Part shown: positions 44,942 to 54,661 of the stretch, one piece after another | Numbering within the stretch: position 1 is the first letter of the stretch | How the letters are laid out: the number at the start of each line of letters is the position of its first letter | Assembly: GCF_018861065.1 (NCBI RefSeq) | Contig: NZ_JAHKQO010000013.1 | Coordinates: forward strand, 25,236-89,235 | DNA from: Paraglaciecola arctica | GTDB lineage: Bacteria; Pseudomonadota; Gammaproteobacteria; Enterobacterales; Alteromonadaceae | Direction of reading: 5' to 3' | Length of the DNA stretch: 64,000 nt | Notes under the pieces: model-generated | Seen by the model: the letters and a program-made list of their open reading frames with translations, nothing else | The model's database searches: none | What the model was told of the DNA's origin: nothing | Position numbers and translations under genes: made by a program

Positions 44942-45178
44942 ATGACTTTTACGTCTGATATGATTGCAGAATTAAACTTATTGCTGAAGTTTCCAAATAA
45001 GAGTTTAATGCAAGGATTGAAAATTCATCATGATGCTGAAGCTGACGTGATTGCCGCGGCGAAGAGGCTGTTTGACAAGGGGATTGTGACTTTACCCGAT
45101 GGTGGATATTTAACCGACCTAGGTCACGATTTATTTGAACATGCTCAAATTGTGCGAATGGCGTTGACCAATAAGTAG
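44942..45178 (+). CDS. TIGR02647-type small protein
   Basis: A 78-residue protein matching the gammaproteobacterial family TIGR02647: ELNLLLKFPNKSLMQGLKIHHDAEADVI, then AAKRLFDKGIVTLPDGGYLTDLGHDLFEHAQ. The family looks like a small helical or winged-helix protein, sometimes called DNA-binding, without proven function. AGAGGAATAAAA provides a strong ribosome-binding site. Confidence 0.8.
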   Translation: MTFTSDMIAELNLLLKFPNKSLMQGLKIHHDAEADVIAAAKRLFDKGIVTLPDGGYLTDLGHDLFEHAQIVRMALTNK

Positions 45179-45201
45179 TTGAGTGAATGTAACTTCTAAC
45201 C

Positions 45202-45241
45202 TAATAAATATTTAGGGCTTTATACCTCTAAATATTTATTA
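45202..45241 (+). terminator. AT-rich hairpin after the TIGR02647 gene
   Basis: TAATAAATATTTAG (45202-45215) pairs perfectly with CTAAATATTTATTA (45228-45241), 23 bases after the stop. Fourteen pairs but AT-rich, ending in TTATTATTTC; a probable terminator. Confidence 0.6.
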
Positions 45242-45291
45242 TTTCATCGTTATTGCCGATATAAAGAGAATTGTAAAAACTAGTTTTTGTT

Positions 45292-45918
45292 ATGCATCTA
45301 TTTAAATCACTATTAATTTGTTTTGCGTTAGTTTTTGTTGGTTCTGCTCATTCAGCAGATGAAATTAAAGCTGTGCAATTATATTCGCAGGATGAGTTAC
45401 TTAGCTTAATCAACAAGAATGAGCATTTGAGCCGAGTGGTTTTAGACGATTGCCAGTTAGTACAGGATATTCAGGCTAGAGCGGAAGTACTAAAAATTCC
45501 TAGTTACCAGTTTTTATGGGGAGATATGCTGGCATGGGGGGTGTGTGTGGAGGGCGATCCTGAACGCGGCATTAACTTTATGCATCAAGCAGCTGAACAA
45601 GGATTATCTGCTGGATTAGAACAATTAGGTCGTTATTATTCTCAAGGAAAATTGGTTCAACAAGATAAAGAAAGAGCAGTGGTTTTTTTGCGAGAAGCCT
45701 CTGTATTGGGGCACTTAAAGGCTCAAATTCAATTGGCTGAACTATTTATTGATGGATATGGAAGCCCTTATGATTATGAAGATGCTTATCACTGGTTGTA
45801 CAATGCCATTACCGCAGACAAACCAACCCACGCAAAAATTGCTGAATGTATGCAAGGCTTAGAAAAACTGATGCACCCCAAAGCGGTGCGTAATGCCAGA
45901 AGACCCCTTAATTTTTAA
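45292..45918 (+). CDS. Secreted Sel1-repeat protein
   Basis: A 208-residue protein with a signal peptide (FKSLLICFALVFVGSAHS, cleavage near residue 21). At least three Sel1/TPR-like units follow: INFMHQAAEQGLSAGLEQLGRYY, AVVFLREASVLGHLKAQIQLAELF, and YEDAYHWLYNAI. Sel1 proteins serve as protein-binding scaffolds in the envelope; the partner is unknown. A cysteine pair in the first 100 residues (DDCQLV, GVCVEG) could form a disulfide. Confidence 0.78.
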   Translation: MHLFKSLLICFALVFVGSAHSADEIKAVQLYSQDELLSLINKNEHLSRVVLDDCQLVQDIQARAEVLKIPSYQFLWGDMLAWGVCVEGDPERGINFMHQAAEQGLSAGLEQLGRYYSQGKLVQQDKERAVVFLREASVLGHLKAQIQLAELFIDGYGSPYDYEDAYHWLYNAITADKPTHAKIAECMQGLEKLMHPKAVRNARRPLNF

Positions 45919-46058
45919 TTTACGGCAGCTCTTTTTTCGAACTTGTATAACTAGGTTTTCCACAAATAAACATATAGCCTGAAAAAATTCACATTTGTAG
46001 GTGTTCATTTCGTTATACTTGCAGCCATATAATATTTAGTCAGGAAATTCTTCGCCCT

Positions 46059-48434
46059 ATGAGCGACGACCCATTTTACCAACGCGAAAAAGAAAAATAC
46101 GAAAAGCCGGTAGCTAGCCGCGAGTATTTACTGGAACTTTTAGTCAAGGCTAAAAGGCCTTTATCTTTTTTAGAGTTTTGTCAATTACTTGATGCGAAAG
46201 ATGAGGACAGCCGTATTGGTATTCAACGTCGTTTGCGTGCAATGGAGCGTGAAGGACAAGTTGAGTTTAATCGTGACAAAAAATACGCAAAGCTTAGGAC
46301 CGAAGATCTTATACAAGGTCGAGTAATTGGTCATCGAGATGGTTTCGGTTTTCTAAAACGCGAAGACGGCGAAAAAGACCTATTTATCCATAATGCGCAA
46401 ATGGCTATGGTGTTACATGGTGATGTAGTGCTGGTAAAAGAAAGCGGAACGGATAATCGCGGTAGACAAGAAGCCAGAATTGCTAAAATTGTTGAACCTC
46501 GTTCAGAGCCCATAGTGGGACGTTACTTTTTTGAAAATAACGTGGGTGTAGTTATTCCCGATGACAGCCGCATTAATCACGAAATCATGATACCTAAAGA
46601 ACAAACCAACGGAGCCAGACAAGGGCATATCGTTGTGGTAGAAATTGTTCAACGTCCGCGAAAGCGCGTCAATGCTATTGGCAAAATTATCGAAGTACTG
46701 GGAGAACATATGGCTCCCGGTATGGAGATTGATATGGCGCTGCGCGCCTTTGATATTCCTCATCAATGGCCAAAAGGTGTAGATAAACAAGTGCAGGGTC
46801 TCAATGAGCAAGTCCCTGAAGAAGCGAAACAGGGGCGTGTCGATTTAAGGCAGTTGCCACTGGTAACCATAGACGGTGAGGACGCCCGTGATTTTGACGA
46901 TGCGGTATTTTGTGAGCCACTAGATGATGGTGGTTGGCAATTATGGGTGGCCATTGCAGATGTCAGTTACTACGTGCGGCCAGGTACAGCACTTGACAGT
47001 GAAGCGCAGAATCGCGGTAATTCAGTGTATTTTCCTGAACAAGTTGTACCCATGTTGCCGGAAGTTTTGTCCAACGGTTTATGTTCCCTTAATCCTCAAG
47101 TTGACCGTTTATGTATGGTGTGTGAAATGACCATAAGTAAAACAGGCATGTTAATCGAACATCAGTTTTACGAAGCTGTAATGAATTCACATGCTAGGTT
47201 AACCTACACCAAAGTATGGGACATCTTGCAAGGTAACCCCGAGTTACACAAGCGTTATGCAGAACAAGTGCCCCACCTTAAAAATTTGCATGATATGTAT
47301 CGCGCTTTGAAACGCACTCGTAATCAAAGAGGCGCTATCGAATTTGAGACGCAAGAGAGCAAGTTTGTATTTAACGCGCAGCGTAAGATTGACAATATTG
47401 TGCCAGTCACTCGCAATGATGCGCACAAGCTAATTGAAGAGTGTATGATTTTAGCGAACGTTTCAGCCGCAAAAACATTGTCGAAGAACCAAGCTGAAGC
47501 GTTATACCGTATTCACGATAAGCCTGATTCAGACCGCCTTGGGGCATTTTTATCCTATCTTTCTGAAGTCGGAATTACCCACCAAATAGGACACGAAGAT
47601 GTGTCGCCACAAGATTTCACGGCGGTAATTGAAAAAATTCAGGGCAGGGCGGATCAAGAGCTGATTCAAACTATGTTGCTAAGGTCTATGAAGCAAGCCG
47701 TATATGATCACGAAAATATTGGCCACTTCGGTTTGGCTCTAGAAGCCTACGCACATTTTACTTCGCCTATTCGACGTTATCCTGACCTAGTTGTGCATCG
47801 CGCGCTAAAAGGTATTATCGATAAACAAAACCAGCGTAAGAGTAAATCCGGCGGTAAAGTGTATACCGCTGACGAAGTTGAAGCCTTAGGTGAGCAATGT
47901 TCAATGACAGAGCGTCGAGCAGATGATGCTACGCGAGATGTATCTGATTGGCTTAAATGTGAATTTATGCTGGACCATGTAGGTGATGTGTTTACTGGGG
48001 TAATTGCTTCAGTCACTAACTTTGGCTTTTTTGTGCGATTGACTGAGTTCCATATTGACGGTTTGGTACATATTACTTCTTTAGAGAAAGATTATTTTAG
48101 ATACGATGAAGTGAAACAACATTTAATTGGGGAGAGTTTTGGAACCGTTTATCGATTAGGAGATCCAGTTGAGGTTAAAGTGGCTTCCGTTAACTTGGAT
48201 GAACGAAAAATTGATTTTTTGTTGGATGGTGTTGAAGGCAAAAAAATTAGAAAATCTGCAGCGAGGAAAACGTCACGGGCCAAGAAACCAGTGCGAAATA
48301 CCAATGAATCAACCGCTAAGCCCGAATCCACAAGCAAGACGACCAAAAAGCCAGCTGCTCGAAAAAGTCGCGCACAATCTAAGTCGAAAACGGCGCGCAG
48401 TAAACCAACAAGCTCATCTAGAAAAAGGAAATAA
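46059..48434 (+). CDS. rnr: Ribonuclease R
   Basis: A 791-residue 3'-5' exoribonuclease of the RNB family that degrades structured RNA. The N-terminal helix-turn-helix covers about residues 20-80. Cold-shock-like domains follow ([16 protein letters not shown]). The RNB domain has the catalytic acidic cluster in [15 protein letters not shown]. The S1 domain is near residue 650 ([15 protein letters not shown]). The tail is long, Lys/Arg/Ser/Thr-rich and low-complexity. It is followed by rlmB with 5 bases between, as in Escherichia rnr-rlmB. Confidence 0.95.
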   Translation: MSDDPFYQREKEKYEKPVASREYLLELLVKAKRPLSFLEFCQLLDAKDEDSRIGIQRRLRAMEREGQVEFNRDKKYAKLRTEDLIQGRVIGHRDGFGFLKREDGEKDLFIHNAQMAMVLHGDVVLVKESGTDNRGRQEARIAKIVEPRSEPIVGRYFFENNVGVVIPDDSRINHEIMIPKEQTNGARQGHIVVVEIVQRPRKRVNAIGKIIEVLGEHMAPGMEIDMALRAFDIPHQWPKGVDKQVQGLNEQVPEEAKQGRVDLRQLPLVTIDGEDARDFDDAVFCEPLDDGGWQLWVAIADVSYYVRPGTALDSEAQNRGNSVYFPEQVVPMLPEVLSNGLCSLNPQVDRLCMVCEMTISKTGMLIEHQFYEAVMNSHARLTYTKVWDILQGNPELHKRYAEQVPHLKNLHDMYRALKRTRNQRGAIEFETQESKFVFNAQRKIDNIVPVTRNDAHKLIEECMILANVSAAKTLSKNQAEALYRIHDKPDSDRLGAFLSYLSEVGITHQIGHEDVSPQDFTAVIEKIQGRADQELIQTMLLRSMKQAVYDHENIGHFGLALEAYAHFTSPIRRYPDLVVHRALKGIIDKQNQRKSKSGGKVYTADEVEALGEQCSMTERRADDATRDVSDWLKCEFMLDHVGDVFTGVIASVTNFGFFVRLTEFHIDGLVHITSLEKDYFRYDEVKQHLIGESFGTVYRLGDPVEVKVASVNLDERKIDFLLDGVEGKKIRKSAARKTSRAKKPVRNTNESTAKPESTSKTTKKPAARKSRAQSKSKTARSKPTSSSRKRK

Positions 48435-48439
48435 CACCT

Positions 48440-49177
48440 ATGGCTCAACAAGAATGGTTATATGGTATTCACGCTCTAGAATCTGTTATTTCGCGCGAAC
48501 CTGAGCGTTTAATAGAACTATTTGTATTAAAAGGCAGAGACGATAAAAGTATTCACGATATTGCTAGTCAAGCGCGACGTTTTGGCGCATCAGTGCAATT
48601 CTGTCAACGTAAAACACTAGATGACAAAGTGGATGGAGGCCAACATCAGGGGGTGGTCGCTAAAGTAAAACCTGCTAAGCAATACAATGAAAACGACCTT
48701 GCAACACTTGTTGAGTCAAGCAAATTACCTTTTTTACTTATTTTAGACGGTGTCACCGACCCTCATAATTTAGGAGCATGTTTACGTACTGCCGATGCTG
48801 CCGGAGTGGACGCTGTAGTGGTTCCTAAAGATAAGTCTGCAGCACTAACTCCTGTAGTAAGAAAGGTAGCGTGTGGTGCGGCGGATGTTATCCCACTGGT
48901 ACAAGTGACTAACCTAGCTAGAACACTACGAGATCTCCAAGACGCAGGTGTATGGATAGTGGGTACCGCAGGTGAAGCCGAAAATAATATCTATGATTGT
49001 AAACTTAATGGACCGATGGCTTTGGTTATGGGAGCTGAAGGTAAAGGTATGCGCCGCTTAACGCGAGAGCATTGTGATGAATTGATTAAACTTCCTATGG
49101 CGGGCTCCGTTTCTAGTCTCAACGTTTCTGTGGCGACTGGGGTGTGTTTATATGAGATTGTTAGGCAAAGAGGCTAA
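48440..49177 (+). CDS. rlmB: 23S rRNA (guanosine-2251 2'-O) methyltransferase
   Basis: A 245-residue SPOUT methyltransferase. The N-terminal substrate domain ([18 protein letters not shown]) is followed by the knot motifs [37 protein letters not shown] and [22 protein letters not shown]. It modifies G2251 in the peptidyl-transferase P loop. Co-transcribed with rnr. Confidence 0.95.
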   Translation: MAQQEWLYGIHALESVISREPERLIELFVLKGRDDKSIHDIASQARRFGASVQFCQRKTLDDKVDGGQHQGVVAKVKPAKQYNENDLATLVESSKLPFLLILDGVTDPHNLGACLRTADAAGVDAVVVPKDKSAALTPVVRKVACGAADVIPLVQVTNLARTLRDLQDAGVWIVGTAGEAENNIYDCKLNGPMALVMGAEGKGMRRLTREHCDELIKLPMAGSVSSLNVSVATGVCLYEIVRQRG

Positions 49178-49181
49178 CTGC

Positions 49182-49214
49182 AAAATAAAAGGGGAGTGCC
49201 ATTGCGGTGCTCCC
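49182..49214 (-). terminator. Terminator between rlmB and the small secreted protein gene
   Basis: GGGAGTGCC (49192-49200) pairs with GGTGCTCCC (49206-49214), with two wobble pairs. On the minus strand it is followed by CCTTTTATTTTG, so it fits best as the terminator of the gene ending at 49249. Confidence 0.65.
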
Positions 49215-49248
49215 AGTCCTGTATGTAAAAATGAATATACACAATAAT

Positions 49249-49593
49249 TTAAAATGTTTTTGCTAGTAGTTTTTTAGCTTGTTCTCGCTCCAAGCAAGAA
49301 TGCAGAGGCTTTTGAGTGAATTTATTTAAGCTTGTATTTTTCTGCTCACCTTTCCAAATTTGACCATTGTGGGACACTTCCACTCGACAGCTGATGGTGT
49401 CTGAGCTGACGGTATACAATATTGTGACTTGTTCGGAACGATCTACTAGTCCTCCATATGGGTATCCTTTTTGTGTATACACTTTTTGTATTTGGTTAAG
49501 TTCAGCTAAACTATTACTTGAGGCAAGTAGTAGTGTTAAAGCTATTGTTAATATTCTAAAAAATCCAAATTTTTCGATATAGTGCTTATTCAT
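49249..49593 (-). CDS. Small secreted protein of unknown function
   Basis: A 114-residue protein with a signal peptide (FFRILTIALTLLLASSNSLA). The mature part is short, with two cysteines (ISCRVEV, HSCLERE) that could pair, and no domain I recognise. ATG 49593 is chosen because AGGAGACC precedes it; an upstream in-frame start at 49656 would add 21 residues before the signal peptide. It is divergent from the LysR-type gene, which may therefore control it. Confidence 0.6.
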   Translation of the reverse strand: MNKHYIEKFGFFRILTIALTLLLASSNSLAELNQIQKVYTQKGYPYGGLVDRSEQVTILYTVSSDTISCRVEVSHNGQIWKGEQKNTSLNKFTQKPLHSCLEREQAKKLLAKTF

Positions 49594-49696
49594 TGGGGTC
49601 TCCTGTTGTTGGAAAACCAAATATAAGACTGGGGTTACTGTTAGACAAACGATCAAAACTTAAATATGATTTAGAAAAACTTAAGTAAGGAGCGAA

Positions 49697-50605
49697 ATGT
49701 CAAAATTACCACCATTGAATTCTTTGCGATACTTTTTGACTGCAGCCCAAACTTCAAGTTTTAAGTTAGCGGCTGAGCAATTATTTGTGACCCAAGCCGC
49801 AATAAGCCAACATATCAAAACATTGGAACAGCATCTTGGGGTGCAGCTTTTTAATAGAGGAACACGCCAGGTTTCATTGACAGAAGATGGCAAGCGCTTA
49901 ATGCCACATATCTACGCTGGTTTTGAGCATTTTAATAGAGGTGTGGCACAGCTTTCCCAAGATTCTAATCCAGATGTTCTGAATGTGACTGTTGTGGAAT
50001 CTTTATCTACTCGATGGTTGGTGCCTAGGTTGCAGCATTTCCAAGAGCAACATCCTCAAATCAGAGTAAGGCTCGAACCCTGCAATACTGTCAGGGATTT
50101 TTCCGGTACCGACATTGATCTCGCTATTCGTTTTGGTAAAGGTGATTACTTTGGGCTAGAAAGCCGTTTTCTGTTAAATGATAAATATGTTGTGGTGTGT
50201 CATCCAAGTTTAATAGAACCCGATTTAACACCTCAAAAGTTATCTCAGTTACCACTTTTAGAGGAAAGCGGTCCTGTCACCGGAGAAGCGTGGCAAGCAT
50301 TTTTAACCAAGTTTAATTTAAAGGAAAATAGCTTTAGAAAAATACTCGAAGTTGACGATTCAACGGTAACCATCATTGATGCAGCTTTAGCGGGTCAAGG
50401 ATTCGCAGTGTTGCGTCATAACTTAATATATCAACAACTACAGCGCGGTCAACTAGTGTCGCTTTTCGACTTTAGCCATCCTAGCGCTTATGCGTATTAT
50501 CTAGTTGCACCTAGTCATCATTTTAACAAACCTAAAGTGCAACTATTTGAAAAGTGGTTAAATGAAGCGCTGCAAGAAATTAAGCAATTTTTGGAAAGTG
50601 AATGA
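49697..50605 (+). CDS. LysR-family transcriptional regulator, GcvA-like
   Basis: A 302-residue regulator. The winged helix at residues 4-64 has LNSLRYFLTAAQTSSFKLAAEQLFVTQAAISQHIKTLEQ. The effector domain has LNVTVVESLSTRWLVPRL and the DIDLAIRFGKGDY stretch common in GcvA-like members. The effector is unknown. It is divergent from the small secreted protein gene. TAAGGAGCGAA provides a strong ribosome-binding site. Confidence 0.87.
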   Translation: MSKLPPLNSLRYFLTAAQTSSFKLAAEQLFVTQAAISQHIKTLEQHLGVQLFNRGTRQVSLTEDGKRLMPHIYAGFEHFNRGVAQLSQDSNPDVLNVTVVESLSTRWLVPRLQHFQEQHPQIRVRLEPCNTVRDFSGTDIDLAIRFGKGDYFGLESRFLLNDKYVVVCHPSLIEPDLTPQKLSQLPLLEESGPVTGEAWQAFLTKFNLKENSFRKILEVDDSTVTIIDAALAGQGFAVLRHNLIYQQLQRGQLVSLFDFSHPSAYAYYLVAPSHHFNKPKVQLFEKWLNEALQEIKQFLESE

Positions 50606-50833
50606 TATTTAATCAAAAGATGTTGAGGATTTTTCGAATGTCGGGGTTAATTATTGGGCGTCTATAATCAAAATAAATTGCAATGTATAAACCAAAAAAA
50701 CTGGTGCAAACTTCGATAACGATCCCTTGTTAAGATGCTTTTTTATTCGTTAACAACTTGTTATGAATCAACGATTGATCTATCCACTCACAATCGTTAT
50801 AAATACTATCAGACACAACTTTAGGTATTTAAT

Positions 50834-52474
50834 ATGACATTAGCAACACCCCTAGAAATGTTTTATCAATGGGAAGAGACGCATCCAGAAACTGTATATT
50901 TGAAGCAGCCTGTTGATGGTGTCACCAAAGACTTTACTTGGCGCGAAACTGCGCTACAAGCTCGAAAGGTTGCAGCAGTCTTGCTGGCAATGGAATTACC
51001 TAAAGGTAGTCATATCGCTATTTTGTCAAAAAACTGTGCCGAATGGTTCATAACTGATTTGGCTATTATGTTGGCAGGTCACGTCTCTGTACCTATATAC
51101 TCCACAGCGGGCGAAAAGACAATTCGGTATGTATTAGATCATGCTCAATGCCCTGTAATTTTTGTGGGTAAATTAGATGACACTGAAAAACAAGTCGCTG
51201 CGATTGATGACAATATAACTAAGTTGGCATTTCCTTATCCTAATATCCCTGCCGACAAGCAATGGGATGAAATATTACAAGCTGAACCCTATATGGATAA
51301 GCCCGTCCCAGCGTTAGATTCGGTCATGACCATAGTGTATACCTCTGGTAGTACAGGTAACCCAAAAGGAGTAGTACATAACTACGAGTCTATATGTTGG
51401 GCAGCATCGAATTCGTTGGACGAACTAACTGTGGATCAAAATGACCGCATACTAAGTTATTTACCATTAGCGCATATTACTGAACGAGTATTAGTAGAAA
51501 TCGCTAGTTTTTACTCGGGTATGCGAATTAATTTTTTGGAATCTTTGGATACGTTCTCCAGAGATGTGAATGCGACAGAGCCTACTTTGTTTATTTCTGT
51601 ACCTCGTTTGTGGACTCGTTTTCAAATGGGGGTGTTAGCAAACATGCCACAAAAGAAACTCGACTTTTTGCTTCGCATACCCATTATATCCGGGGTAGTC
51701 AGTAAAAAAATTCGTACTAAGTTAGGTTTAGGTAAAGCTAGGCTTTGCGCCAGTGGTTCTGCCCCTATTCCTGCTTCTACCTTAGAATGGTTCAGAAAGA
51801 TTGGTGTTAACATTTCTGAAGGTTGGGGGATGACTGAAAACAGTGCTTATGGCACAAGTTGTGTACCATTTAGAGCTGATAAAATTGGCTGTATTGGTAG
51901 AGCTTATAAAGGTGTAGATATACGCATTGCTGAAGACGGTGAAATCCAAGTTAAAGGTCCTTGTAATATGAAGGAGTATTATCTGGAGCCAGAAAAAACA
52001 GCAGAGGTGTTAACAGAAGACGGTTACCTTAAAACTGGGGACAAAGGCTCTATTGACAATGATGGATACATCAAAATTACAGGGAGACTAAAAGAAATAT
52101 TCAAAACTGCAAAAGGAAAATATATAGCACCCGTCCCTATCGAATCGAAATTGATGGCAAACTCATCTATTGAACAAGTCTGTGTAACTGGGTCGCAACT
52201 GAAGCAGCCTATAGGGTTGGTGGTATTGTCTGTAGAGGCTTTGAAGCAAGATTCGGATGAGATTGAACAGAGTCTTTTGGCCACCCTAAATGAAGTAAAT
52301 GCAACTCTTGAGAGTCATGCTGTGCTCGACCATCTTGTCATTATGAAAGATGAGTGGACTGTTGATAATGGACTTTTGACTCCTACTCTTAAATTAAAAC
52401 GTCATAATCTTGAGGAGCAATACGACAGCTTAATTAATGGAGAGCTGCAAGGCAAAATTTCGAGACAACAATAA
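50834..52474 (+). CDS. AMP-binding acyl-CoA synthetase
   Basis: A 546-residue adenylate-forming enzyme. P-loop YTSGSTGNPKGVVHNY, LPLAHITERV, and the adenine/AMP block EGWGMTENSAYGTS are followed by YLKTGDKGSID and GRLKEIFKTAKGKYIAPVPIE. The LPLAHxxER pattern and the KGKYIAPVPIE end are typical of long-chain fatty-acid CoA ligases rather than acetyl-CoA synthetase. It would activate fatty acids with ATP and CoA. Substrate length is not decidable. It stands alone, with 228 bases before it. Confidence 0.83.
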   Translation: MTLATPLEMFYQWEETHPETVYLKQPVDGVTKDFTWRETALQARKVAAVLLAMELPKGSHIAILSKNCAEWFITDLAIMLAGHVSVPIYSTAGEKTIRYVLDHAQCPVIFVGKLDDTEKQVAAIDDNITKLAFPYPNIPADKQWDEILQAEPYMDKPVPALDSVMTIVYTSGSTGNPKGVVHNYESICWAASNSLDELTVDQNDRILSYLPLAHITERVLVEIASFYSGMRINFLESLDTFSRDVNATEPTLFISVPRLWTRFQMGVLANMPQKKLDFLLRIPIISGVVSKKIRTKLGLGKARLCASGSAPIPASTLEWFRKIGVNISEGWGMTENSAYGTSCVPFRADKIGCIGRAYKGVDIRIAEDGEIQVKGPCNMKEYYLEPEKTAEVLTEDGYLKTGDKGSIDNDGYIKITGRLKEIFKTAKGKYIAPVPIESKLMANSSIEQVCVTGSQLKQPIGLVVLSVEALKQDSDEIEQSLLATLNEVNATLESHAVLDHLVIMKDEWTVDNGLLTPTLKLKRHNLEEQYDSLINGELQGKISRQQ

Positions 52475-52535
52475 GATTAATCGAGTGTAGAGTGCCATTT
52501 TTATAGTTAGTTCGGCGTAACCAAGCGATTAAATC

Positions 52536-52570
52536 GTAAAGATTTGTAAAGATTGTAAAGCTTGCGTAAA
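52536..52570 (+). promoter_or_regulatory. Four phased GTAAA half sites (tandem CpxR-type operator)
   Basis: GTAAA occurs at 52536-52540, 52546-52550, 52555-52559 and 52566-52570, with start-to-start spacing of 10, 9 and 11, so all face the same side of the helix. The last two form GTAAAGCTTGCGTAAA, one base different from the CpxR-type box at 38047-38062. The block ends 66 bases before the lipoprotein ATG. Confidence 0.7.
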
Positions 52571-52636
52571 GCGCCGAACATAACGCTGTGTTTTCCTTAC
52601 AATTAGTGAATAATTTCGTTAATCTTGGAAACTCGT

Positions 52637-53995
52637 ATGAAAAAAGTCTTTAAACCCATTTCCCTTCTTTCCATTTTGCTGCTTAGTGCGTGTGGAGGCT
52701 CAAGCGACAACAATGACACAGAATTCGTTGACTCATATTTACAATTTTATAATGGCTCTGCAAATAGCGCCGCCACATTAATTGCTGAAGTAGATGGCAA
52801 TACGCTTGGTACAGCTACTTACGGCGATGCGTCGGGCCTGATTACCGCAGAAAGCGGTGACGTAGACTTGGAATTTTACCGCATAGATGCTGATGATCAG
52901 AAAGTGACACTAGAAGAAGTTACAGTTGATCTATCCGATGGCGAAAAAGTGCTAATGATTTTGAGTGGTGACTATGAAGCCCCCTCTTTTATTGCCAATC
53001 GTTTTAAACGTGAAGACCTTGAAGACCATTTTCGATTATTTGCTACCTCAGTTATTACTGGTTCTGCTGGATACGACCTGTATATGAGTGCTGCGGGTGA
53101 ACCATTTAGTGCCGCTAACCCGTTAGGTACAATTAACTACCAACAGTTCGATGAGTTAGATTATTGGGATCCAGATTCAGATAGTGATTATTTTGAAGAA
53201 GGTGAATATATTCTCTATCTAACAGAACCGGGTTCAAATGAACCGTTTTATGAAAGCGCTACTATTAGTTTTGCTTACGATACCGAATATGTACTAGTAC
53301 TACGAACTACATCAGGTGCAATTCAAGATAATGTCGTGGTTGATTTGATTATTAATTCTTCTGCCGTAGCCAATTACGCTGATGAAGACGCCACCGGCCA
53401 ATATCGTATATACAACAGCTTAGATGATGAAACAGCAGTCAGTCTGAGTCTAGCAGGAAACGACGGCACCAGTGTTGACACCACACTCAGTGCCAATACT
53501 TTAAGCGCATTTAACGAAGTTGAATTTGGCGATTATAGATTAACAGCTACTCTAGACGATGAAGCATTCAACAACCGCTTAGTGACGTTGAATCAAGGTG
53601 AAAGTAAAGCCATCATACTCTATAGAGATGAAGACGCTAAACTTAACTCAATTTCTTTTAAAGAAAGTAACTTGCCCCAAGTATTTGACCATCAATTACA
53701 AATTGTAAATTTGGTACCAGATTATTTTGACATTGATTTCTATTTCGTTCGTCAAGACGAAACTATAGAAAGTGCTGAGTATCAAGTTGCAGGTTTGGAC
53801 TTCGAAGAAAGCAGAAGTATCATTTTACCCAGTGATTTCTATGAATTGATTGCGGTATTTGATGATAGCAATGATACCCAGATACTTCTCGATAGGACTG
53901 AATTGCTAGGTATTAATGAAGAGGTTAACTATATCATCACAGTTGAAAAAACAGATGACTCGGCTACAGGTTTCAAGATTTCTATACTTAAATGA
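52637..53995 (+). CDS. DUF4397-like lipoprotein
   Basis: A 452-residue protein with a lipoprotein signal: LLSILLLSACGG, with lipidated cysteine near residue 20 (LSAC lipobox). The mature part is acidic and beta-rich. It appears to consist of repeated units of about 110 residues, each starting like LQFYNGSANSAATLIAEVDG, YRIYNSLDDETAVSLSLAG or LQIVNLVPDYFDIDFYFV, which resembles DUF4397 repeats. Function is unknown; outer-membrane or periplasmic location is likely. ATG 52637 has GGA upstream. The tandem CpxR-type sites suggest envelope-stress control. Confidence 0.68.
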   Translation: MKKVFKPISLLSILLLSACGGSSDNNDTEFVDSYLQFYNGSANSAATLIAEVDGNTLGTATYGDASGLITAESGDVDLEFYRIDADDQKVTLEEVTVDLSDGEKVLMILSGDYEAPSFIANRFKREDLEDHFRLFATSVITGSAGYDLYMSAAGEPFSAANPLGTINYQQFDELDYWDPDSDSDYFEEGEYILYLTEPGSNEPFYESATISFAYDTEYVLVLRTTSGAIQDNVVVDLIINSSAVANYADEDATGQYRIYNSLDDETAVSLSLAGNDGTSVDTTLSANTLSAFNEVEFGDYRLTATLDDEAFNNRLVTLNQGESKAIILYRDEDAKLNSISFKESNLPQVFDHQLQIVNLVPDYFDIDFYFVRQDETIESAEYQVAGLDFEESRSIILPSDFYELIAVFDDSNDTQILLDRTELLGINEEVNYIITVEKTDDSATGFKISILK

Positions 53996-54009
53996 TCTTA
54001 ACTTAGCTT

Positions 54010-54038
54010 AAAAGGGCCTCTTCGGAGGCCTTTTTTTT
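54010..54038 (+). terminator. Intrinsic terminator after the DUF4397-like gene
   Basis: AAAGGGCCTC, loop TTCG, GAGGCCTTTTTTTT: a UUCG-capped stem with a long T run, 15 bases after the stop. It separates this gene from the ribosomal operon. Confidence 0.93.
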
Positions 54039-54138
54039 ATTTATTAAAAAGACATAGCCTTGAATTAACGGTCCTGTATACACACTCTTTGGTTAAATGG
54101 CGCCCTGAGAGACAAAACGCCATCTTTATTAGTATTTT

Positions 54139-54236
54139 TTGAATATTACACTATCGCTGCATAGTGTTTTCTGTTAGTATTTCGCGCCCTTTTAACTGGG
54201 GTATGTATAAAAAAGCAGCTAAGTGCTGTTTTTTTG
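54139..54236 (+). promoter_or_regulatory. Leader and promoter region of the spc operon, with a terminator-like hairpin
   Basis: The gap 53996-54284 contains no gene. TTAGTATTT followed by CGCGCCC (about 54173-54188) looks like a -10 element with a GC-rich discriminator; the -35 is unclear (TTGAAT at 54139 is an alternative start point). Downstream, AAAAAGCAGC, loop TAAGT, GCTGTTTTTTT (54209-54231) is a hairpin with a T run about 50 bases before ATG 54285. It could act as an attenuator in the leader. Confidence 0.4.
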
Positions 54237-54284
54237 CAGTGAAACGACTCGGGAGAGTCTTAATTTTAATAGCGGAGCACTAAC

Positions 54285-54650
54285 ATGATCCAAATGCAAA
54301 CTAACCTGGATGTTGCCGATAATTCTGGCGCTCGCAGGGTTCAGTGTATTAAGGTTCTTGGTGGCTCGCATCGCCGTTATGCACATATTGGTGACATCAT
54401 TAAAGTTACTGTTAAGGAAGCAATTCCTCGCGGTAAAGTAAAAAAAGGTGATGTACTAACTGCAGTGGTGGTGCGTACTAGAAAAGGCGTTCGTCGTCCT
54501 GATGGATCTTCGATCCGTTTCGACAGCAACGCAGCTGTTTTGCTTAATGCAAACAAGCAACCGATTGGTACGCGTATCTTTGGTCCGGTTACTCGAGAAC
54601 TTCGTGTGAATAACATGAAAATTGTCTCGCTAGCCCCTGAGGTATTATAA
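54285..54650 (+). CDS. rplN: Ribosomal protein L14
   Basis: 121 residues, large-subunit protein at the inter-subunit face. [19 protein letters not shown] and [29 protein letters not shown] match uL14. It is the first gene of the spc operon. The S10 operon that usually ends with rpsQ directly upstream is absent here. AGCGGAGC precedes the ATG. Confidence 0.97.
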   Translation: MIQMQTNLDVADNSGARRVQCIKVLGGSHRRYAHIGDIIKVTVKEAIPRGKVKKGDVLTAVVVRTRKGVRRPDGSSIRFDSNAAVLLNANKQPIGTRIFGPVTRELRVNNMKIVSLAPEVL

Positions 54651-54661
54651 GGAGTCACGAT

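Noticed and set aside
48149..48451. Minus-strand ORF opposite the end of rnr, hydrophobic and Leu/Val/Ala-rich
   Set aside because: It is the complement of the Lys/Arg-rich RNase R tail, which automatically reads as a hydrophobic protein.
52117..52474. Possible truncation of the acyl-CoA synthetase C-terminal domain
   Set aside because: The KGKYIAPVPIE hinge and about 110 further residues are present, so the C-terminal domain is complete.
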